Assembly: GCA_005883175.1 (NCBI GenBank)
Contig: VAYV01000180.1
Coordinates: forward strand, 1 to 14,196
Reading direction: 5' to 3'
DNA: 14,196 nucleotides
From: Actinomycetota bacterium
GTDB lineage: Bacteria; Actinomycetota; AC-67
Positions 1-7,310 of the stretch are shown here, one piece after another; the stretch's first letter is position 1; each line of letters begins with the position of its first letter. Made by a program: the position numbers and the translations under genes. The notes below the pieces were generated by a model that made no database searches, was not told where the DNA came from, and saw only the letters and a program-made list of their open reading frames with translations.

Positions 1-545
1 AGAATGGCGCCGCCCGGGGCCAGAACGGTGTCGACCGCGCCCGCGATCCGCGTTGCGAGGGCGTCATTGCGGACCGAGGACACCAGCGTGAACATGGCGA
101 CGACGTCGAAGGTGCGGCCGCCCAGATCCAGCTCCGCCGCGTTCCCGTGGATGAACCTGATGCCCGGAAAGCGCGCGGCCGCGGCTTCAATGCGCGGCTT
201 GACGAGGTCCACCCCGACGAGGTTCTTCGCAGGAACGCCCGCGGCGCGGAATGCGCCGAGCAGCCGCCCGAACCCACATCCGAGGTCGAGGACCGTCAGG
301 TCACGGAGATCTCCGAAGTGCTCCCGCACCATCTCCAGCGCTTCTCGTTCGCGGCGACGCAGCGCGTGCTCTCTGCCCCTTGTGATGTGCTGGACGCGGC
401 CCCGGCGTGCTTCCTGCCGGTCGCGCTCCTCGTAAACCCGGGCACCACGAAGCGCTTCGGCCTTCAAGTCCGGCGACGCTTTCCAACTCGCGATTCCCCA
501 CGCCCCTTGGGCCCTGGCCCACCACGAGATGAAGAGGACCGCCAA
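1..545 (-). CDS. Class I SAM-dependent methyltransferase, 3' end off the window
   Basis: The minus-strand reading frame enters from position 545 and runs off the left edge, giving 181 codons. It contains a classic Rossmann methyltransferase core: motif I VLDLGCGFG at about residues 85-93, the acidic end of beta-2 in GVDL at 111-114, HGNAAELDL at 132-140, FDVV at 145-148 and a post-motif LAPGGAIL at 174-181. The protein therefore binds S-adenosylmethionine and methylates an unknown acceptor. The N-terminal 80 residues are basic and helical (REHALRRRERE) and do not identify the substrate. An in-frame TGA lies just upstream, so the start is taken as TTG at 545; a second TTG at 467 is possible. 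The AGGA next to the TTG is too close to be a normal ribosome site, so the start is uncertain. It follows the slipin gene after a 79-nt gap. The family is certain, the substrate unknown. Confidence 0.8.
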   Translation of the reverse strand, partial: MAVLFISWWARAQGAWGIASWKASPDLKAEALRGARVYEERDRQEARRGRVQHITRGREHALRRREREALEMVREHFGDLRDLTVLDLGCGFGRLLGAFRAAGVPAKNLVGVDLVKPRIEAAAARFPGIRFIHGNAAELDLGGRTFDVVAMFTLVSSVRNDALATRIAGAVDTVLAPGGAI

Positions 546-591
546 TCCTCATATCCCGCTGCCGGCTCAACAATAGTGTGAATCACGCGAA

Positions 592-607
592 CCCCCCTAA
601 AGGGGGC
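592..607 (-). terminator. GC hairpin after the slipin gene, possible terminator
   Basis: Five C (593-597) and five G (602-606) form a stem around a TAAA loop, 18 nt beyond the slipin stop codon. On the minus strand the hairpin is followed by TT and then mixed sequence, not a proper T tract. It may end or attenuate NfeD/slipin transcription before the methyltransferase gene. The weak tail keeps confidence low. Confidence 0.35.
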
Positions 608-624
608 CGGTTAGGAGCGGAAAC

Positions 625-1521
625 TCAGCCGGAGGTCGCCGCTTGCTCCTGACCGTCCGAGCCGAACGCTTGGTCCGCGAAACCACCGATGCCTTTCAAC
701 AAGCCGGTGAATTCGAGCGGCAGCACGAACTTGGTCGACGGCGACGCGCCGAGCACCTTCAGCGCCTCGAGGTACTGAAGACCCATCGTCTTCGCGTCGA
801 CGCCTTTCGCCGCTTCAAACACGGTCTTCAGAGCCAGCGCGAACCCTTCAGCGGTCAGGATCGCCGCTTGTCGCTGGCCCTCCGCCTTTAAGATGTTTGC
901 TTGCTTGTCGCCTTCGGCAACCGTGACCGCAGCCTCCTTCGTGCCGTCCGCCTCGGTCACGACCGCGCGCCGGCTTCGCTCAGCCGACATCTGGCGCGTC
1001 ATTGCCTCCTGGACCGCAGGCGGCGGGATGATCTCGCGGATCTCAACGTTGGTGACCTTCACGCCCCACCGTTCGGTGATCTCGTCCAGCTTTGCCCGCA
1101 GGATCTGGTTGATCTCCTCACGCTTGGCGAGCACGTCGTCAAGCGAGATGTCACCGACGACCGACCGCAACGTCGTCGCTGCGATGTTCAGCGCCGCCCC
1201 AGCGAAGTCCTGGATGGCGATGACGCTTTGGACAGGATCCACGACCTTGTAGAACGTGATGAAGTCGATCGAGATCGGGGCGTTGTCTTTCGTGATCGAG
1301 GTTTGGTGCGGGATCTCGAGGTAGAACTCCCTGAGGTCGACCCACTGGGGCCGGTCGATGATCGGGATCAGAAATACCATCCCCGGACCCTTCGGTCCGA
1401 TCATGCGGCCCAAGCGGAACACGACGAGCCGCTGGAACTCACGGACGATCTTTATCGACAGCGGCAGGATGATGAAGAGGAAGAAGAACAGGATTACCCC
1501 GATAACGATCAGAGCGGTCAT
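625..1521 (-). CDS. Slipin/stomatin-like SPFH (band 7) membrane protein
   Basis: This 298-residue protein has one N-terminal hydrophobic segment (about residues 3-25) followed by the SPFH/band 7 domain. Landmarks are FQRLVVFRLGR, GPGMVFLIPIID, the NAPISID beta-strand, and VKVTNVEIREI near residues 153-163. An Ala/Glu-rich helix (EADGTKEAAVTVAEGDKQ and onwards) should form the coiled coil used for oligomerisation. In the slipin family such proteins build membrane-bound ring or microdomain assemblies, and the partner NfeD protease cleaves the slipin C-terminal region in archaeal homologues. The start is well supported: GGAG lies 7 nt before the ATG, and the ATG overlaps the stop of the upstream NfeD gene by 4 nt (ATGA), implying translational coupling. 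Length is normal for the family and nothing looks broken. Confidence 0.93.
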   Translation of the reverse strand: MTALIVIGVILFFFLFIILPLSIKIVREFQRLVVFRLGRMIGPKGPGMVFLIPIIDRPQWVDLREFYLEIPHQTSITKDNAPISIDFITFYKVVDPVQSVIAIQDFAGAALNIAATTLRSVVGDISLDDVLAKREEINQILRAKLDEITERWGVKVTNVEIREIIPPPAVQEAMTRQMSAERSRRAVVTEADGTKEAAVTVAEGDKQANILKAEGQRQAAILTAEGFALALKTVFEAAKGVDAKTMGLQYLEALKVLGASPSTKFVLPLEFTGLLKGIGGFADQAFGSDGQEQAATSG

Positions 1522-2834
1522 CGACTTTCTCCTTCTTTTTGGCTGACGTGAGAAACTTCGAGCGGCTCGACCAGAAGCGTAAGTCCTTGCACGCCGGTGA
1601 CGCGGACGCGCGCGCCCTCAGGGATCGCCCCAGCGGCCGTGCGCGCGCTCCACTGCTCGCGGTGCGCGCGAACGATGCCGATCGGGTCCAATGCGCGCAC
1701 GACGACCGCCTCTGCCCCCACGACGTCTCCAAGCTTGGACGGCGACGGCAGACGCTTCCGGCTCTGCACGACCGCGCGCACGACGAGCGTGAAGAAGGCT
1801 GCCAGCGCGAGCGCCATGCCGACGATGAGCCACTTCGACACCGCCGCGTTCGGCACGGATGAGTTGAAGAGGAACAGTCCACCCAGGATCAGCGACGCGA
1901 TGCCGAGCCCTGCTGCCACGCCGAAGCTGTGGATGTGCACCTCGAACGCGAAGAAGATCATCCCCACGAGCAGCAACACGACGCCGGCGATGTTGACGGG
2001 GAGCAGGCCCAGCAGGACAAGCGACACCAAGAAGGAGAGGCTGCCGAGGATGCCGGGCACCGTGATGCCCGGATGCAGGATCTCGAAGATGATCCCGACG
2101 AGGCCGAGCAGGAACAAGATGAACGCGATGTTCGGGTCGACGGCGCCGTGCAGCAGCGCCTCGATGAACGTCATGCCGACGGACCTGAACTCGGGCCGCG
2201 CCGTCGTGATCGTGATGTTGTTGATCGATCGCCCTGCTAGGTCTTCGAAGAGCTGAGACTGTGTCGGCGCGATCAGGTCGATCGCTTTATCACGCAAGGC
2301 TTCCTCGGCCGGCACGCTGATCGACTCGCGGACCATGCGCTCCGCGAGGTCGGCGTTGCGGTTGTGCTGCTGCGCGAGCGCGCGCGCATACGCAGCCGCG
2401 TCGTTCGTGACCTTCTCGTCGAGGACCTGGCCGCTGAATCCGACCGGGTGCGCCGCGCCGACGTTGGTACCGGGCGCCATTGCCGCGATCGGGCACGCCG
2501 TCAGGATGATGGCGCCCGCGGACGCAGCGCGCGCGCCGCTCGGTCCAACCCAGCAGACCACGGGGACGCTCGACGTCGAGATCGCTTTGATGATCGAACG
2601 CATCGAGGAGTCGAGACCGCCGGGGGTGTCGATCCGGATCAGGACTGCGGCTGCTTTCTCACTCTGACCGGTGCGGATGCCGCGCTCGACGTAGCGCGCG
2701 GACAGGGGGTCGACCGTTCCGGTCAGGGAGACCACGATGACGTGGGGTTGCGCGGTTTGCCCGAGCGCCGGACGGGCGACCAAAAACCCCAGCCCCGTGG
2801 CGAGAATCGCCCCCCAAATCGCCCAGCGTTTCAT
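1518..2834 (-). CDS. Long-form NfeD membrane serine protease (ClpP-class)
   Basis: The 438-residue protein starts with a signal peptide (about residues 1-25, MKRWAIWGAILATGLGF). A ClpP/SppA-like protease domain follows (about 30-215), with LIRIDTPGG, the nucleophile-type Ser105 in RAASAGA, and Lys141 in DEKVTND. These match the Ser-Lys dyad of the archaeal 1510-N protease. Five or so membrane helices come next (about 235-355), then a C-terminal OB-fold NfeD domain (about 368-428, GAEAVVVRALDPIG). In the family this protease pairs with slipin and takes part in membrane quality control; that pairing is present here as an overlapping downstream gene. The ATG at 2834 is preferred because the signal peptide begins there. 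An in-frame TTG at 2894 would add 20 basic residues before it. The upstream gap carries a GAGTG/CACTC palindrome cluster that may control this unit. Confidence 0.92.
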   Translation of the reverse strand: MKRWAIWGAILATGLGFLVARPALGQTAQPHVIVVSLTGTVDPLSARYVERGIRTGQSEKAAAVLIRIDTPGGLDSSMRSIIKAISTSSVPVVCWVGPSGARAASAGAIILTACPIAAMAPGTNVGAAHPVGFSGQVLDEKVTNDAAAYARALAQQHNRNADLAERMVRESISVPAEEALRDKAIDLIAPTQSQLFEDLAGRSINNITITTARPEFRSVGMTFIEALLHGAVDPNIAFILFLLGLVGIIFEILHPGITVPGILGSLSFLVSLVLLGLLPVNIAGVVLLLVGMIFFAFEVHIHSFGVAAGLGIASLILGGLFLFNSSVPNAAVSKWLIVGMALALAAFFTLVVRAVVQSRKRLPSPSKLGDVVGAEAVVVRALDPIGIVRAHREQWSARTAAGAIPEGARVRVTGVQGLTLLVEPLEVSHVSQKEGESR

Positions 2835-3204
2835 GCCTCTCTGCGGTGAGTGTAACGCCGGGCGGAACCGGCGGCCGGTCCTCTTCCAAGCCAAGCCCAG
2901 AAGAGAGGAGTTCGGCCAAATTCGACGCCCGACTCGCCCCTCCTCGCACCACTTTGAGTGAAAGATTTAACCACTCAGAGTGTCAAGGCCCCACCCCTCA
3001 AGGCCGAGGAACAGGTGGGAACGGTTCGGTCCTTCCCCCTTTGTCGGTCATCTGAACCGGCGTCCGGGGGTCCGCCCGATCCGTGGGGAGAGGACTTCGT
3101 GGGGTTACCCCGTCTCCGCTGCCGCTTTTGCGCGCGCCGAGGCCTGGTGCCCATTTCTCCCGCCGATACGGCCACGAAGCCCTCGCGTGATTGGAGAGGT
3201 AGCG
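2835..3204. other. Gene-free divergent intergenic region with leader
   Basis: These 370 bp separate the divergent NfeD and secreted-protein genes. I see no convincing gene. The frame of the secreted protein stays open upstream to about 2980, but it is Arg/Pro/Trp-rich and precedes an obvious signal peptide. The region holds a palindrome cluster at 2954-2986, a short direct repeat (CAAGGCC at about 2984 and 2999), and a potential hairpin at 3087-3117 in which GGAGA pairs with TCTCC around an inner GGGG-TTA-CCCC stem. I looked for c-di-GMP and c-di-AMP riboswitch landmarks and did not find them. A GGAGAGG ribosome site (3193-3199) lies 5 nt before the ATG at 3205. Confidence 0.6.
2954..2986. 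promoter_or_regulatory. GAGTG/CACTC palindrome cluster, candidate operator/promoter
   Basis: TGAGTG (2955-2960) and CACTCA (2972-2977) are perfect inverted arms 11 nt apart, and CACTCAGAGTG (2972-2982) is a second palindrome sharing one arm. On the minus strand TTGACA (2986-2981) matches a -35 box reading toward NfeD, but the hexamer 17 nt downstream (TTTCAC) is a poor -10. The arms loosely recall the HspR/HAIR operator (CTTGAGT-N7-ACTCAAG) without matching it. AT content is locally high in an otherwise GC-rich window. A promoter with an overlapping regulator site is inferred. Confidence 0.4.
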
Positions 3205-5136
3205 ATGGGCGATCGGTGGCTTAAGCGTGTCGGACTAGCGTCTGCAGCAGGGCTGCTCGCCCTGCCCCTCATCCCGATGATGGTCGCGTCGTCATCTCCG
3301 GTGTCGACCACGATCAATGCCCAGGCGGACTCCTTCGCGTCGTCGTGGGCCCCCGTCTCCAACTACGGGAGGAATCAGAGCCTACGCACCCACGCGAGCT
3401 GGCCGACGAGGTACGCCTTCCTTCGGTTCAACGTACCTTCGGGCTCGATATCCAAGGCAACGCTCTACCTCTACTCCTGGACGACCAACTCCAGGGGGGT
3501 GTCGGTTCACCCCGCGACCAGCTCCTGGAGCGAACGAAGGGTGACCTACCGGAGCCGTCCGGCCATGCAGAGGACGTACGTTCGCTCCGGCTCGGTGCGC
3601 GCGATGCGATGGTCCGCGATCGACGTCTCCCGATTCGTGAAAAGCGGCGGCTCGTACACCTTCGGCATCCAGGACATGTCGAGCTCCTCGATCAGCTTCT
3701 CCGCACGGGAAGGGAAGCGAACGCCCCATCTCCGCGTGACGGTCGCGCCGCTGCCATCCCCATCGATCACCCTGACGGGATCCCCGTCACCGGATCCCTC
3801 GATCTCTCCGTCGGACAGCCCGTCCCCGTCGGACAGCCCATCGCCGTCGGCCAGTCCGTCGCCATCGGGCAGCCCGTCGGGGTCGGTCGTCACGAACGCC
3901 TGGTCGATCTTCAGCGACCCTTCGGTTGGGAAGCCCGGCTACCTCAGCAGCTTCGTCGACCCGAACTTCGGTACGACGGTGACGCGGATCGTCGGTAATG
4001 CGGGAACCTCATTCTTGAACGCAGACGGCACGTCCGGGGTCTGGGGATCGGACGCTCGCCAGCACTACAACGATGATCAAGCCTGGAACGCGGACGGGTC
4101 GCTGTTGTGGCTCCAGAATCAGTCGGGCGGCTCTCCGTCCCATGTGATCCTGGACGGCAACACGTATCAGCCCGCGATGAAGCCGTGTTCCAACTACTCC
4201 GTCTACGACGATCGCTGGTCGCCCGTTCTCCCGCATGTGCGCGAATTCCGGGACGGGACGACGATCGGATGGTTCGACATCGTCCAGTGCAAGCTGCTCC
4301 GCTCGTGGACGTTGCCGCTCTCGACGACGATCGACTCCGAGGCCGGACCGTCGCGGAACGGCGCGTACTGGGCCCAGGGCGACGCATCGACGGGCAAGGT
4401 CCTCGTCATCCGCATGGACCCCCTGCCCGGTCTGATCGGTCCCGCGTACGACGCGCAGACGAACTGCGGCCTATCCGACTGCACGATCGATCACGTCGCG
4501 ATCTCGCCGTCGGCGAAGTTCATGCTCGTCCACTACGCCGGCGACCACGACCGGATCCTCGACGTGAATCCCACGACGCTCGCCCTGACGCCGCACGTCT
4601 ACCCGGCAGGCACACCCGAGTGCTCGGGTCACAGCTCGTCGAACGGCTTCGTCTACGACGTTGGCCACAGCGACCTCTCGTATGACGACGGAGGCAACGA
4701 CATAGCCGTTGGTCAGAACAGGTCGTGGTGCCCGCAGACCGTAGGCGGCGTCGCCCTCGGGCAGGTCTACAGCGTGCGGCTGAGCGATGGAAAGGTGACG
4801 TCTCTCATACACACCAACACCGCGCAGAGCTACCACGTTTCGTGCCGCGACTTCGCGCGCCCCGGCTGGTGCTACGCGAGCTTCTGGCCGGGCTCTGGCG
4901 AGGCGTTCAACGACGAGATCATCGCCTTCCGCCTGGACGGGTCGGGTCAGGTCGAGCGGCTGGTGAATACGCACACCGACACGAGCGGCTGCTACCGGTG
5001 CGAGTCTCACCCGGTCCCGTCGCCCGACGGCATGCGCCTGCTGTTCGCAAGCTCGTGGAGCGTCGCGTGCGGGAGCACGTGCGGGACGCAGTCGAACCCG
5101 CAGGCCTACGTCGTGGATACGCGCGCGCTGCGCTAG
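3205..5136 (+). CDS. Secreted DNRLRE/CBM96-like protein with Ser/Pro linker and propeller-like domain
   Basis: The 643-residue product starts with a signal peptide (about residues 1-35, basic then LASAAGLLALPLIPMMVA). Residues 37-180 look like a DNRLRE/CBM96-type beta-sandwich: ADSFASSWAPVSNYGRNQSL, then YAFLRFNVP, KATLYLYSW and a TSSWSE motif. This fold usually sits on extracellular proteins and can bind carbohydrate. Residues 182-229 are a flexible Ser/Pro/Asp/Gly linker. Residues 230-643 have repeated blade-like segments (NADGSLLWL, SPSAKFMLVHY, SPDGMRLLFAS) suggesting a beta-propeller, with 12 cysteines that could form disulfides outside the cell. No catalytic motif or cell-wall anchor was recognised. 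The start at 3205 is chosen for its signal peptide and the GGAGAGG 5 nt upstream. It converges on the polysaccharide operon, so a role at the same cell surface or matrix is plausible but unproven. Confidence 0.85.
   Translation: MGDRWLKRVGLASAAGLLALPLIPMMVASSSPVSTTINAQADSFASSWAPVSNYGRNQSLRTHASWPTRYAFLRFNVPSGSISKATLYLYSWTTNSRGVSVHPATSSWSERRVTYRSRPAMQRTYVRSGSVRAMRWSAIDVSRFVKSGGSYTFGIQDMSSSSISFSAREGKRTPHLRVTVAPLPSPSITLTGSPSPDPSISPSDSPSPSDSPSPSASPSPSGSPSGSVVTNAWSIFSDPSVGKPGYLSSFVDPNFGTTVTRIVGNAGTSFLNADGTSGVWGSDARQHYNDDQAWNADGSLLWLQNQSGGSPSHVILDGNTYQPAMKPCSNYSVYDDRWSPVLPHVREFRDGTTIGWFDIVQCKLLRSWTLPLSTTIDSEAGPSRNGAYWAQGDASTGKVLVIRMDPLPGLIGPAYDAQTNCGLSDCTIDHVAISPSAKFMLVHYAGDHDRILDVNPTTLALTPHVYPAGTPECSGHSSSNGFVYDVGHSDLSYDDGGNDIAVGQNRSWCPQTVGGVALGQVYSVRLSDGKVTSLIHTNTAQSYHVSCRDFARPGWCYASFWPGSGEAFNDEIIAFRLDGSGQVERLVNTHTDTSGCYRCESHPVPSPDGMRLLFASSWSVACGSTCGTQSNPQAYVVDTRALR
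3808..3879 (+). repeat. Four in-frame 18-bp tandem repeats coding a Ser/Pro linker
   Basis: Four consecutive 18-bp units follow the pattern CCGTCGGACAGCCCGTCC with a few substitutions. They encode PSDSPS, PSDSPS, PSASPS and PSGSPS. Units 1 and 2 differ by two bases, so the array could change copy number by slippage without shifting the frame. It forms the spacer between the DNRLRE-like and propeller-like domains. Confidence 0.9.
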
Positions 5137-5164
5137 CGCTTCGGCTCAGTCGAGCAGCGCGCGC
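5121..5164. terminator. 10-bp inverted repeat across two convergent stop codons
   Basis: GCGCGCGCTG (5121-5130) is perfectly complementary to CAGCGCGCGC (5155-5164), with a 24-nt loop holding a smaller AGC/GCT stem. Both stop codons lie inside (TAG 5134-5136 for the plus gene, the minus-strand stop at 5146-5148). The position suits a bidirectional terminator, since only 9 nt separate the genes. There is no T tract on either strand, so a canonical intrinsic terminator is not shown. Confidence 0.45.
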
Positions 5165-5520
5165 CCGATCCGCACGACGGTGAGGCCGGCGAGCACGCCG
5201 ATCGCGTTCGCTCCGACGTCCCCGATCTGAGCGTCGCGACCGACCAGATGCTGGGCGAACTCCATAGCGGCGCCGAACGCAACGATCACAAGCGCGCGGG
5301 CCAGGTCGACCCACCATGCCCCGGCACGCCGCGAGGGCCAGACCAGCCCCGCGACCGTCAGGGCAGCGTACGCGGACGCGTGGGCGAAGAAGTCGAGGAT
5401 GTTCGATGGCCCGACGACGTCGGGGCCGAGCGTGAATGCGATCGTGATCCCAACGACGAACGGCAATGGAAGCCGCAGCAGCCATTGATGGGTTGGACCG
5501 GAGCCGGGCGGGGGGCGCAT
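5146..5520 (-). CDS. VanZ-like membrane protein
   Basis: This small, mostly hydrophobic protein (124 residues from the ATG at 5520) shows about four membrane helices: LPLPFVVGITIAFTLGP, the FFAHASAYAALTVAGL segment, ARALVIVAFGAAMEFAQ and a final GANAIGVLAGLTVV. The FFAHASAY helix, the E-x-x-Q in helix three and the RDAQIGDVGANAIGVLAG block match VanZ-like proteins. VanZ gives low-level teicoplanin resistance in enterococci by an unresolved route. Related small membrane proteins are common at the ends of polysaccharide loci, where their role is unknown. It is the last gene of the operon, following the FemAB-like gene. A GTG at 5559, 3 nt after the FemAB stop, could be the start instead, adding 13 residues. 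No resistance role should be inferred. Confidence 0.8.
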   Translation of the reverse strand: MRPPPGSGPTHQWLLRLPLPFVVGITIAFTLGPDVVGPSNILDFFAHASAYAALTVAGLVWPSRRAGAWWVDLARALVIVAFGAAMEFAQHLVGRDAQIGDVGANAIGVLAGLTVVRIGRALLD

Positions 5521-5562
5521 GCCTTCGCCTGACAGACTACCGGCCTGCAGCAACGCCACCCT

Positions 5563-6600
5563 TCAGTTCGAGATCCATCCGCGCAGACGAGGACCAAGGA
5601 CGTTCGCCGCCGCGAGCGGGAGGCGCCGCCACGCGCGCATCGCCCAGCCGAAACGTGACGCATTCTCCGCGCTGCTCCCCGCCGCTTCCGGGTGGTAGTA
5701 CCAGTACTGCTGCACGGGCGTGGCGCCCCACTGCCGTTTCGCTTCGAGCGTGCCCGCTCCGATCGAGGAGCGGCCGAAATCGAAGCGCACCGCGCCGTCG
5801 GCGATCGACTGCTCCATCGCCCGCCAATACAGGAGCTGGTTCGGACACTTCGGGAAGAACTCGCGCAGCGAGGAGATCCACGGAACGGTTACCGTGTCGC
5901 CTTGACGCAGCATCATCGCAGCGCCGACCGGCCGTCCGTGAGCGCGCACGACGACGAGGCGGGTCCGGTCGGCGAGCTTTACCAGGATCTGCTCGAAGAA
6001 CCCGCGCGCGTGCACCGGCGAACCGAGGTCGCGCATGTTGCGCGCGAAGACGCCGTAGAAGTCATCCAGCGCCTCGAGGCCGTCGACCGTTGCGGTCAGG
6101 CCCTCTCGCCCGGCCTTCTTCACCCGATTGCGGCGTTCGGCCGGCAGCCGGCCCCAGAGCGCCTCGGCCGAGTCTCCGAGCTCGAGGACCATGGCAACCT
6201 TGTCGAGTGAGACCGGCATGTCCAGACCGAGGTCTTGCGTCGTGCGAAGGTCGAGGACGGCTTTCGCTCGTGCGGCCCGGTCCCGAGCTTCTCCGACGAG
6301 CGATCGCGCGACGTCGTCGTCGGTCGCGCAGGGGCCTCCGCCTTCCCCGAAAGGCATCGAGACCAACCGGGTCCCGGAAAGCGGCCTCGTCATCGATACC
6401 AAGGGAAGGACGCCCGTCAGCTCGGATCCTCGGAAGGCTCCGAGGTATATCGACTGGTGGCCGTACGTCGTCTCGATGATCTCCCGCCACTCCCAGCGGT
6501 GCATGACGGTGGTGATGGGCGCGCGCTCGACGAAGCCGTTCCACGCCTCCCGGTCGGTGACTTCGCCGACCCAGGCTCCCTGAGTTACGCGCGCGCCCAT
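5563..6600 (-). CDS. FemAB/GNAT-like peptidyl or acyl transferase of the exosortase-associated type
   Basis: The 345-residue protein resembles FemAB-fold proteins with two linked GNAT-like halves. Landmarks are the early HRWEWREII (about 34-42), LVSMPFGEGGGPC (79-91), the basic RNRVKKAGREG (157-167), the second-half VGAAMMLRQGDTVTVPW, and the signature FDFGRSS with KRQWGA (273-293). The last block is typical of the FemAB family described beside XrtA/PEP-CTERM exosortase loci. FemX/FemA enzymes move amino acids from aminoacyl-tRNA to cell-wall precursors. By analogy this protein may aminoacylate or acylate a glycan, but the acceptor is unknown. The ATG at 6600 overlaps the upstream stop by 1 nt (TGATG); a GTG at 6603 is the alternative. 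It lies between the initiating sugar transferase and the VanZ-like gene. Confidence 0.85.
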   Translation of the reverse strand: MGARVTQGAWVGEVTDREAWNGFVERAPITTVMHRWEWREIIETTYGHQSIYLGAFRGSELTGVLPLVSMTRPLSGTRLVSMPFGEGGGPCATDDDVARSLVGEARDRAARAKAVLDLRTTQDLGLDMPVSLDKVAMVLELGDSAEALWGRLPAERRNRVKKAGREGLTATVDGLEALDDFYGVFARNMRDLGSPVHARGFFEQILVKLADRTRLVVVRAHGRPVGAAMMLRQGDTVTVPWISSLREFFPKCPNQLLYWRAMEQSIADGAVRFDFGRSSIGAGTLEAKRQWGATPVQQYWYYHPEAAGSSAENASRFGWAMRAWRRLPLAAANVLGPRLRGWISN

Positions 6601-7310
6601 CACCCACGTCCGAGGATGATCTTCGACAGTTGTCGGACGAGCAGCTTGACGTCCGTCCCGAAAGACATCTCGTCTAGGTACGCGAGGTCGAGACGCACCC
6701 GTTCGGGCATCAAGACGTCGACGTAGTAGGTGAAGGGATCGTCCGCTGCGTCGAGGATCGCAGACTCGTCCATCGACGCAAGCGTCGACGGTCCGAGAAG
6801 CCCGGGCTTCACGTCCAGAACGCGCCGCTCGTCCGCGGTATACAGCGCAACAAACTCGGGCGTCTCGGGACGGGGACCCACGACGCTCATCGTCCCGGCG
6901 ATCACGTTGAAAAGCTGCGGAAGCTCGTCGAGGTAGGCGCCGCGAAGGAACCGCCCGACCCTCGTGATCCGCGGGTCCGATGCGGGGCTCACGTTCGGCG
7001 CGACGCGATCGGCGTTCGGCAGCATCGTTCGGAACTTCCAGATGACGAACGACTCGCCGCGCAGACCGACGCGGATCTGCCGGAAGAAGACGGGCCCGCG
7101 ACTATCGACCTTGATCGCGATGGCGATGATCGCGAAGAGGGGCGTGAGGGCGATGATCGCCGCGCACGAGGCCGTGACGTCGAAAACGCGCTTCGCGAAG
7201 AGCGTCCGCCGCCTCGCAACGGGGAGCGCCACTTCCACCGGATGGAGGTCGTACGCCTTCGCTTGCTGTGGGGAATGGCGGCGGGAGACTTCCGACGGGT
7301 CAAGTGCCAT
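6600..7310 (-). CDS. Initiating sugar phosphate transferase (short monotopic PGT)
   Basis: The 236-residue protein is a short bacterial sugar transferase of the WcaJ/PglC superfamily. It moves a sugar 1-phosphate from a nucleotide sugar to undecaprenyl phosphate on the inner face of the membrane, starting each repeat unit. It has a single membrane helix (about 43-67) followed by the diagnostic run KVDSRGPVFFRQIRVG, WKFRTM (91-96), TRVGRFLR, LDELPQLFNVIAGTMSVVGPRP (127-148) and VKPGLLGPS. The Asp128-Glu129 pair corresponds to the catalytic Asp-Glu of monotopic PGTs. It lacks the extra N-terminal helices of long WbaP-type enzymes. The start has AGGAG 7 nt upstream and overlaps the end of the deacetylase gene by 11 nt. 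The sugar used cannot be read from sequence. Confidence 0.92.
   Translation of the reverse strand: MALDPSEVSRRHSPQQAKAYDLHPVEVALPVARRRTLFAKRVFDVTASCAAIIALTPLFAIIAIAIKVDSRGPVFFRQIRVGLRGESFVIWKFRTMLPNADRVAPNVSPASDPRITRVGRFLRGAYLDELPQLFNVIAGTMSVVGPRPETPEFVALYTADERRVLDVKPGLLGPSTLASMDESAILDAADDPFTYYVDVLMPERVRLDLAYLDEMSFGTDVKLLVRQLSKIILGRG

Noticed and set aside
3061..3200. Possible c-di-GMP or c-di-AMP riboswitch before the secreted-protein gene
   Set aside because: GGGGTTACCCC and CACGAAGCC recall fragments of such motifs, but the conserved cores (for example GACGCAAAGCC, CAGCTAACC) are absent.
2980..3204. Upstream 75-codon extension of the secreted-protein frame
   Set aside because: It would place an Arg/Pro/Trp-rich segment before an obvious signal peptide, and the ATG at 3205 has a good ribosome site.
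5146..5520. Glycopeptide resistance determinant (vanZ)
   Set aside because: No vanHAX or regulator genes are present, and VanZ-like proteins are widespread in polysaccharide loci.
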